A stretch of 64,000 nt of DNA from Limihaloglobus sulfuriphilus (GTDB taxonomy: Bacteria; Planctomycetota; Phycisphaerae; Sedimentisphaerales; Sedimentisphaeraceae): contig NZ_CP019646.1 in the NCBI RefSeq assembly GCF_001999965.1, forward strand, positions 3,286,001 to 3,350,000, read 5' to 3'. Below the pieces are notes generated by a model that was not told where the DNA came from, searched no databases, and saw only the letters and a program-made list of their open reading frames with translations. The number at the start of each line of letters is the position of its first letter. The first letter of the stretch is position 1. A program made the position numbers and the translations under genes. Shown here one piece after another: positions 58,254-64,000 of the stretch.

Positions 58254-60014
58254 TTAATTTATCCAGTTTGCCGCCATTTCAGCGAAATCTTTGTAGTTGA
58301 CATCGCAGTCGCCGTTCAGGTCACCTGTCAGCCCGTCGCAGCTGCCGCCGGCAGATACGCCGGTGAGCCAGTTGACTGCCAGAGTTTTGACGTCGTCAAC
58401 GTCAACATCGCAGTCTCCGTCAATATCGCCGCCGCAGCTCTGAACAGATACAGTCGTCATACCGGGGTTCGTAACGTCGTAATCATGAACCACAACGCCG
58501 CCTTCAGCGGAAATCTTACCCGAGGTCACAGCCGCGGCTATCTCGGCATCTATATCTCCGGCAACCATTATAGTTGAATCGCCGGAGATCACAATGCCGT
58601 TGCTGTCGGCAAGCCCGACAAGTCCGCCGATTTCGTTTACAACGATGGTGCCGCCGTTCATATCGATACTGCCGTGGGACAAGGGCGGATATCCGGGGTC
58701 ATCGAGGATTGAGAGCTGAAGAACCTGGCAGTTTATAATTCCGGCGTTCATTTGAATATGGCCGTCGCCGTAGAGGTAGTTGTCGTAGCTGCCGGCACCG
58801 ACTCCAATACCGTTTGCATAAAGAGCGGCACCGTTCATAATCAGAGTGCCTCTTCCGGGAGCTTCAGGCGTGCTGCCGTTGGCGCCGAGGTTCAGATTGC
58901 CCTGCCCCTGGCCCTGCGATTCAGGATCCTCAGGGTCTGGAGTACCTATTATATCGAGCGTAACGCCCTCAGCGATTTCGAGGTAGTCATCAGCGGCAAC
59001 GCCGGACGGCTGCCAGCCGATGGTTACGGCACCCAGCTGGGCATCAGCGTCGATAATGGGATGCTGCCCTAACGGAGCAGCTCCGGTTGTTACGAACACA
59101 TCCCCCGGCCAGGGCACTTCGTTTGACTCATAGTTCCAGTTTTCCTGGAGAGACTGAGTTTCTCCGCCGGCGTCCCACGCCATGTTATATGCATGTTGGC
59201 CGTCAACTTCCGGGTCATAGGCACGTGCTGTAACTATAATCCTGTCGCCGACATTATCAGTCTGTATCACGCCGGAACCGCCATCTGCAAAGATGTAGCC
59301 CTGTGACTGCCACCAGCTTACCGGTTGACCTGAAGCCAGGGAAAGCGTTCCGTTGGCCTGCGAGGAAATATCGATGCCAATTCTCTCGACAGAGCCGGGA
59401 ACAAAGCCGACTATCTGGCTGGCGCTTACTGTGCCGTCATTGATAAACAGCACCCCGGTACCGGCTACCCGCTGCCATGAGCCGCTTCCGGAATCCCATT
59501 CAAACTTGCTGAATGACAAGGTGTAGGCGTTGACAGCGGCCGAAGGGCCGTTCAATTCTGCTATTGTATGGCCGACTTTGTGCTCATACGGAGGTTCGGG
59601 ATTATCCCAAAAGGTAGTGCTCAACTCCAAATAGAGGCAGTTCACCTCGCCGCTGATACGAAATGTTGAAGTACCGCTGACGTAACCAAGAGTACAATTG
59701 GTTGACGTCGTCAGAGAAGCGCCGGACTCAAGATCCAAAGTAGAATCGCCGCTTCCCATAAGCAGCTGGCCTATCTCTACAGCAGCCGGTGAGTATATAG
59801 TTGGATAATCGCCGTCATATATAACCGCCATGTTATCAGTGCCCGGTGCATAGCCGGTATCCCAGTTGGCTGCCAGAGACCAGTCTCCCTCGCCGCCGAG
59901 CCAGTTCACCGGCACAAGCCCCTTCAATTCTGCTGAATACCCGGGGCTTGCAGCCGCAAAGATGCCTGCCGAAAACATTAGCAGGATTAGAAAGCGAAAT
60001 CTGTTTTTGTTCAT
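58254..60014 (-). CDS. Secreted beta-rich protein with two dockerin-type loops
   Basis: 586 aa, CAGGAG before the ATG. Signal peptide FRFLILLMFSAGIFAAASPGYSA. The body starts NWLGGEGDWSLAANWDTGYAPGTDNMAVIYDGDYP, the planctomycetal NW..G..P..D opening, and continues as repetitive beta-strand units (GRGTLIMNGAALYANGIGVGAGSY) that suggest a beta-helix or strand-rich adhesin. The C-terminus has GGDIDGDCDVDVDDVKTLAVNWL and GDLNGDCDVNYKDFAEMAANWI. It starts 46 bp after the PEP-CTERM gene and is probably cotranscribed with it. Function is unknown. Confidence 0.75.
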   Translation of the reverse strand: MNKNRFRFLILLMFSAGIFAAASPGYSAELKGLVPVNWLGGEGDWSLAANWDTGYAPGTDNMAVIYDGDYPTIYSPAAVEIGQLLMGSGDSTLDLESGASLTTSTNCTLGYVSGTSTFRISGEVNCLYLELSTTFWDNPEPPYEHKVGHTIAELNGPSAAVNAYTLSFSKFEWDSGSGSWQRVAGTGVLFINDGTVSASQIVGFVPGSVERIGIDISSQANGTLSLASGQPVSWWQSQGYIFADGGSGVIQTDNVGDRIIVTARAYDPEVDGQHAYNMAWDAGGETQSLQENWNYESNEVPWPGDVFVTTGAAPLGQHPIIDADAQLGAVTIGWQPSGVAADDYLEIAEGVTLDIIGTPDPEDPESQGQGQGNLNLGANGSTPEAPGRGTLIMNGAALYANGIGVGAGSYDNYLYGDGHIQMNAGIINCQVLQLSILDDPGYPPLSHGSIDMNGGTIVVNEIGGLVGLADSNGIVISGDSTIMVAGDIDAEIAAAVTSGKISAEGGVVVHDYDVTNPGMTTVSVQSCGGDIDGDCDVDVDDVKTLAVNWLTGVSAGGSCDGLTGDLNGDCDVNYKDFAEMAANWIN

Positions 60015-60060
60015 TTTTTGATCTCCTGTAAAAAAAAGTCTTAACCCGCGTAATCACAAA

Positions 60061-60909
60061 TCAGCGTTTTCTGCGAATAAGGATGCTTCCAAGACCCAGC
60101 AGCATCATGGTTGCAGGCTCGGGAACAAGCGATATGGAGCTGGAAAGGCCATCCTGCGTGATTAAGTACGCGGCAGGATCAGTCGTAACAACACCGTCTA
60201 TAGAGATCATGCCGTTATTCCTGAACCAGTCCCAGACTCCGCCTGTGGTAACTCCGCCGGTTTTCTGGCCGAGTGTGAAGCTGCCGGTATTGCCGGTTCC
60301 AAAATCCAAATCTACCGCGAAGGTGTCTGGTATTACATCGATGATAATCTGTCCGGAACCGCCTGCCAGCATGTTGTATTCGGCTGTGCCGTTAGCATTT
60401 CCGATGTGTACTATGCCGTTGCCCAGATTGAGCGTTCCCTTGTATATCGCGAACATGGAATCGGCTGTAACGCTGCCGTTTAGTACGTTTAGAATCATAT
60501 GCTCGCCATACTGAGACCAGAAAGTCAGCTCGCCGGTAATGCCTACGTTGGTAACCGTGTTCCAGTCATTAGTATCCACCTCGATCAGCGTAGTTACACC
60601 AGAATTAAAAGCTCCGCCCCGCATCGCAAGGCCGTTAGGGGCTACAAAAGTTCCGCCCTCTAAACGTACACCGAAGTCCTCTAACGCGCCGTCACCGCAC
60701 CAGACGTTGTTTGCGTAGGTTATCAGTCCGGTATCACTTCCGTAGGGAACCGAACCGCTCGCCCAATTGTCACCAAGTTCAACATCGCCGACACCGTCTA
60801 AACGCCCTCCGGAACCGTCTGACTGCCCGACGAAGTTCACATACTCAGCAGATGAAAGAGCGGCAACGCCAAAGATCAACATTAAAACTAAAATCCTGTA
60901 CTTTTCCAT
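60061..60909 (-). CDS. PEP-CTERM protein, paralogue 2
   Basis: 282 aa, AAGGAG before the ATG. It is collinear with the protein at 52996-53847: VNFVGQSDGSGGRLDGVGDVELGDNWASGSVPYGSDTGLI against the matching opening there, and SLVPEPATMMLLGLGSILIRRKR at the end. Both follow a glycosidase-like paralogue, so a two-gene block was duplicated and later separated. The 5' gap to the next gene is about 520 bp. Confidence 0.85.
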   Translation of the reverse strand: MEKYRILVLMLIFGVAALSSAEYVNFVGQSDGSGGRLDGVGDVELGDNWASGSVPYGSDTGLITYANNVWCGDGALEDFGVRLEGGTFVAPNGLAMRGGAFNSGVTTLIEVDTNDWNTVTNVGITGELTFWSQYGEHMILNVLNGSVTADSMFAIYKGTLNLGNGIVHIGNANGTAEYNMLAGGSGQIIIDVIPDTFAVDLDFGTGNTGSFTLGQKTGGVTTGGVWDWFRNNGMISIDGVVTTDPAAYLITQDGLSSSISLVPEPATMMLLGLGSILIRRKR

Positions 60910-61428
60910 AACTTCTTTTCTCCTTTGATAAGGTTAATAAATAATCTTCTTAACATAAGAAAGATTCTCTACATATTTATCTGATTTACTTTCGGTAGGC
61001 TTTACTGCCGGACCGCCGCCATATATTGTTCATAAGCGTAAATCCAAATAAGCCTGGAAGAATTGGAAATCTCTACACAACTTCTAAACCGAGAGATACT
61101 TCAACTTCTTTTACCTCTATAAAATCATGTTCTTCTTTCTAAATGCATCACCAAAATTAAAGTCTAAACTTTATTTCCTGATAACTACTGTTAATATTAT
61201 ATAAAACGAACCGGCTAATTACAACCCGATATCTTTATCCGGCGGTTTCTACTTGAAAATAAAACAAACGCCGCCTCGGGAAATACAAAGTTTCAATTTT
61301 ATAAAGCATTTATCAAAAAGGTTTTAAAAATCAAAGCTCCATTGAAAATAAAAAGTCTAAACGGCATTACTTCTACGCAAAATGACTTGTGTATTTCGCA
61401 AAATGACTTAACAAATTTTTGTTACCCA
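60910..61428. other. Gap between PEP-CTERM paralogue 2 and glycosidase-like paralogue 2
   Basis: No gene is visible in 520 bp. Its right end holds paired boxes (site 4), and the left end the ribosome binding site of the PEP-CTERM gene. The middle is AT-rich without a clear hairpin. Confidence 0.45.
61376..61409 (+). promoter_or_regulatory. Paired 13-bp boxes, 21-bp phase (site 4)
   Basis: CGCAAAATGACTT at 61376-61388 and again at 61397-61409, both perfect, 20 bp past the stop of the glycosidase-like gene. Confidence 0.85.
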
Positions 61429-64000
61429 TCAGTTTCCGTCCAACCATTCCGCCGCAAACCCTAAAACATCGGCTGCTCCGACATCACTGCTCAGATCGAT
61501 GTCCGCGCCGCCGCACCAGTCATTGCCGGCATAGCATGAAGCCTCCAGCCATTTGGACGCCATCACCGCATAATCGGCAAAATCCACCCGCAAATCACCA
61601 TTTATATCTGCTTCTAAATTCAGGCTTATAACAATACTGGCGTAGAAACTTATCGAAGGTGCGGTTATCTGGATCCTGCCCGGAATGGACTCTGCATCAG
61701 CAAACGCCGCATCAACCGCGTCGGGTGATACTGTACTAACTGTAAACTCTTTGCCTTCAAGCCATTGCGGCATCTCCGCATCAAAAGTAAACGGCGGCGT
61801 ATTAGTCATCTTATCGGTTTCCAGCTCAATGTTATAATTGACTATATCGACAAAAAGTTTCCCCCCGCATATATCCTCATAAAGCGTAAGCCCGATATTC
61901 TCGTCAAGATTGCTGTCGCTTGATTCAATAACAGCATCCGTGCCTGCCAGAATTGTGTCCATGTAATTTGAAAAATCACTCAACATGCTTGCCCGCTGCA
62001 AGGCGGCGGCGTTGTAATAATCCATGCCGATATTGTCTTTTATGTAGTAAACTTTTCCTTGGCCTACACTTAGAAGCTGAGAAGCCGGGGCTGAGGAAAT
62101 ATCTGAAACTCCCGTCAGCATAGAGAGGCTGTAACCGGCGGGATTAACCGCAAAGTTGCCTTCTTCGCCGCGGCGGTTTCCGCTGCGTCCCGTAACAATC
62201 AGCCTGCCGCCGGATTCTACCCACGGATAAAGAATCTCCGAGACATCGTCCCCGTCAAAAACCTCTGATTCACCGATTATCAGAACCTTCAGGCCGTCAA
62301 GCGCCTCGGAACTCAGCTTCCATTCCGGCACAAACCTGTACTGAAAATGCAGCTGCCCCAGAGCCGTCGCCCAGCCCCAGTTGGAAAACTGGTGCGGCTG
62401 ATTGTCAAAATCCCTTATACCGCCCGGGAAGTACTGGTTCAGTATTGATGAAGACGAATAATATATACCGACATCTTCCACTGCACAGCGCCGGCTAAAC
62501 AGATTATCTACCTGGGAGACAAATCCGAAAAACTGACTGTTTGTACTTGGGTCTCCCGTTTCCCTTGGATTTGACGGGAGCAGCATAGGCAGAGTGTTTG
62601 ACGAGAGCATTTCCGAATACAGCACACGGCAGACATTTCTGTTAGCACGGTAACCGTTTTCCGTGTCATGTTTTAAATAATCTTCATACCCGCTGTTATA
62701 GAACCATACATTTACAAACCTGCTTCTTGACTGCTGCCGGGCAAGTCTGTAGGCGGGCGATATCCTTCCAAACGGCGGGAGCGTGAAACCGCGGGAGCCG
62801 CTGCCAAGCCCCCAGCCGGCGGATATCTCTGTGCTTACCATGTCCAGGTTTCCGCGTGTCCAGCCAAGGTTGAACAGAGGCACACCATTTCCAAGGACAG
62901 CAAAATCCTCAATACCGTTCTCGCCGGCGGCGGCGTGCACCGCGGCATCATAATTTGTAAGAGCGGCGGTGCCCACCCGGCGTTTGAATATAAGATACGC
63001 CTGCCAGAGCGGTTCATTCTGCCACCTTGAATCTTTCCACGCAGAATGGTTCAAGTCTGTAGAATGAATATCCCAACCCCAGCCGGCGGCTATACTTTTA
63101 AGCCTTTGGCGGATGTCAAATGTCATAACATCTGAGACGCCCATATCCGCTAACTCGCCGGCGGTGAAATTATCTGAAAGGTGATTCCTGAATAGCGCAA
63201 CGGACCACTCTCCAAATGCGTGCTGAACGGGCTTACTGTTGAAATTATCCCACGGGCCGTAATTATCTGTCCACATTCCGTGCAGCCCCAGCCCTGTAGC
63301 GTGCAGCGCAGAGGCGTAGGCATAATCAATCCATGCCGGACAGGCCGTGTCTTTGCCCTGCCTGAGATGCCCGGCATAATCTCCCCTGTCTGAAGGGACA
63401 TAGAGCTGGCCGTTCTGAGCTGCCTGTGAGAGGCTGTTGTACTCATAGTTGACAAATACCCTGCCCAGAATATCCTTTGAACAGCCGGCGTCATAGACCC
63501 TGCTGTTGCGGGGATCGCTGCTGTCGCCAAGATAGCCGGCTGCGGCGGTGCCGTCGGGATAGGTCATAGGGCTGCCGCCGTAAACCGGATGTGTGCGTGT
63601 CCACGGGCGGGCGAATTCTTCATCATCAAACCAGTTGTGAACGCCCACCCATACGATTTCATTGCCGCTGTAGAGCTGCCAGCTCCAGTGATTGCGGCTG
63701 ACAGTGTTATAGTCTGGGCTGGTGCTGACCGGATCCAGCTCGGCTATGTATGTTGCGCATTCACCAAATGTCTCAAAGTATGTTATACTTTTCAAGCCGG
63801 CCTGGTCCGCCTGGGTCTTATTCCATAACCTCTCGGAGAGTTTTTGGCCGTAAAGTCCCCACGTCGGGTCGTTTACAAAACCGTTGAATGCCACTTCCGC
63901 ATTGAGTGCCTCGGCTTCATTCGCGTCGGACGTCTGGGCAATACGCAGCAGTTTGTCCCACCACTTAATGCTGCCGCATACGTCCGCGCCGGCAGGGGGT
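61429..64000 (-). CDS. Large secreted glycosidase-like protein with dockerin repeats, paralogue 2, 5' end off the window
   Basis: The frame is open to the right edge; the GTG at 63894 is internal, since the residues before it (KWWDKLLRIAQTSDANEAEALNAE) align with the N-terminus of the protein at 55338. It shares all landmarks with that paralogue: LGLHGMWTDNYGPWDNF, VLGNGVPLFNLGWTRGNLDMVSTE, the GATase-like segment LDGLKVLIIGESEVFDGDDVSEILYPWVESGGRLIVTG and dockerin loops DINGDLRVDFADYAVMASKWL and ADIDLSSDVGAADVLGFAAEWL. Likely secreted polysaccharide-active enzyme; the substrate is unknown. Confidence 0.72.
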   Translation of the reverse strand, partial: PPAGADVCGSIKWWDKLLRIAQTSDANEAEALNAEVAFNGFVNDPTWGLYGQKLSERLWNKTQADQAGLKSITYFETFGECATYIAELDPVSTSPDYNTVSRNHWSWQLYSGNEIVWVGVHNWFDDEEFARPWTRTHPVYGGSPMTYPDGTAAAGYLGDSSDPRNSRVYDAGCSKDILGRVFVNYEYNSLSQAAQNGQLYVPSDRGDYAGHLRQGKDTACPAWIDYAYASALHATGLGLHGMWTDNYGPWDNFNSKPVQHAFGEWSVALFRNHLSDNFTAGELADMGVSDVMTFDIRQRLKSIAAGWGWDIHSTDLNHSAWKDSRWQNEPLWQAYLIFKRRVGTAALTNYDAAVHAAAGENGIEDFAVLGNGVPLFNLGWTRGNLDMVSTEISAGWGLGSGSRGFTLPPFGRISPAYRLARQQSRSRFVNVWFYNSGYEDYLKHDTENGYRANRNVCRVLYSEMLSSNTLPMLLPSNPRETGDPSTNSQFFGFVSQVDNLFSRRCAVEDVGIYYSSSSILNQYFPGGIRDFDNQPHQFSNWGWATALGQLHFQYRFVPEWKLSSEALDGLKVLIIGESEVFDGDDVSEILYPWVESGGRLIVTGRSGNRRGEEGNFAVNPAGYSLSMLTGVSDISSAPASQLLSVGQGKVYYIKDNIGMDYYNAAALQRASMLSDFSNYMDTILAGTDAVIESSDSNLDENIGLTLYEDICGGKLFVDIVNYNIELETDKMTNTPPFTFDAEMPQWLEGKEFTVSTVSPDAVDAAFADAESIPGRIQITAPSISFYASIVISLNLEADINGDLRVDFADYAVMASKWLEASCYAGNDWCGGADIDLSSDVGAADVLGFAAEWLDGN

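Noticed and set aside
61429-63894. Complete gene starting at GTG 63894
   Set aside because: The frame stays open to the window edge, and the residues upstream match the N-terminus of the paralogue at 55338.

Overview
The window looks like a chromosome segment of an anaerobic or marine planctomycete, most likely of the Phycisphaerae (Sedimentisphaerales-like). The reasons are paired Tat-type S1 sulfatases, several PEP-CTERM secreted proteins, many secreted enzymes ending in dockerin-type repeats, a GFTLIELL pseudopilin with a large C-terminal domain, and a bacterial housekeeping set (asd, truA, tilS, clpC, eno, comM, monomeric icd). The taxonomic placement is inference from gene content; no rRNA or tRNA gene was seen.

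Layout, left to right. 1-5.3 kb: end of a GT9 glycosyltransferase gene, a DUF4143 ATPase behind a tandem palindromic repeat, and two sulfatases. 5.4-13.3 kb: monomeric isocitrate dehydrogenase, the remnant of a four-helix-bundle gene, an AT-rich island with one large metallophosphoesterase-STAND NTPase gene (a plausible anti-phage gene), then comM on the minus strand. 13.5-18 kb: a secreted beta-helix protein with dockerin and a PEP-CTERM protein. 18-29 kb (minus strand): a CvpA-like membrane protein, a membrane-anchored GspE-type ATPase, and a tetR-MFP-RND-OMF efflux operon whose MFP gene is split by a 1985-bp IS1634-like element. 28.9-31.9 kb: about 3 kb without genes, headed by a promoter and filled with heptamer repeats and hairpin elements behind a shared CTTCTTTCTCC box, followed by two PEP-CTERM genes. 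34-51.3 kb (mostly plus strand): asd, truA, an unknown protein with an HPr-like domain, a CYTH protein, a secreted C10 peptidase (minus strand), clpC, a beta-propeller dockerin protein, a DPPR-synthase-like UbiA prenyltransferase, a secreted ADP-ribosylglycohydrolase-like protein, a DUF2723 membrane protein and tilS. 51.4-64 kb (minus strand): eno, then a polymer-degradation-like cluster with two paralogous large secreted glycosidase-like proteins, two paralogous PEP-CTERM proteins, a pseudopilin and a dockerin protein.

The strongest novel signals are three. (1) Four intergenic gaps of the right-hand cluster each hold a pair of CGCAAAATGACTT boxes with exactly 21-bp spacing, which looks like the operator of an undescribed regulon or a cassette boundary. 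(2) The 3-kb non-coding array at 28.9-31.9 kb. (3) The single-gene metallophosphoesterase-STAND protein in an AT-rich island. The IS insertion is also informative: removing it with one copy of the 4-bp target duplication restores a 400-codon frame exactly.
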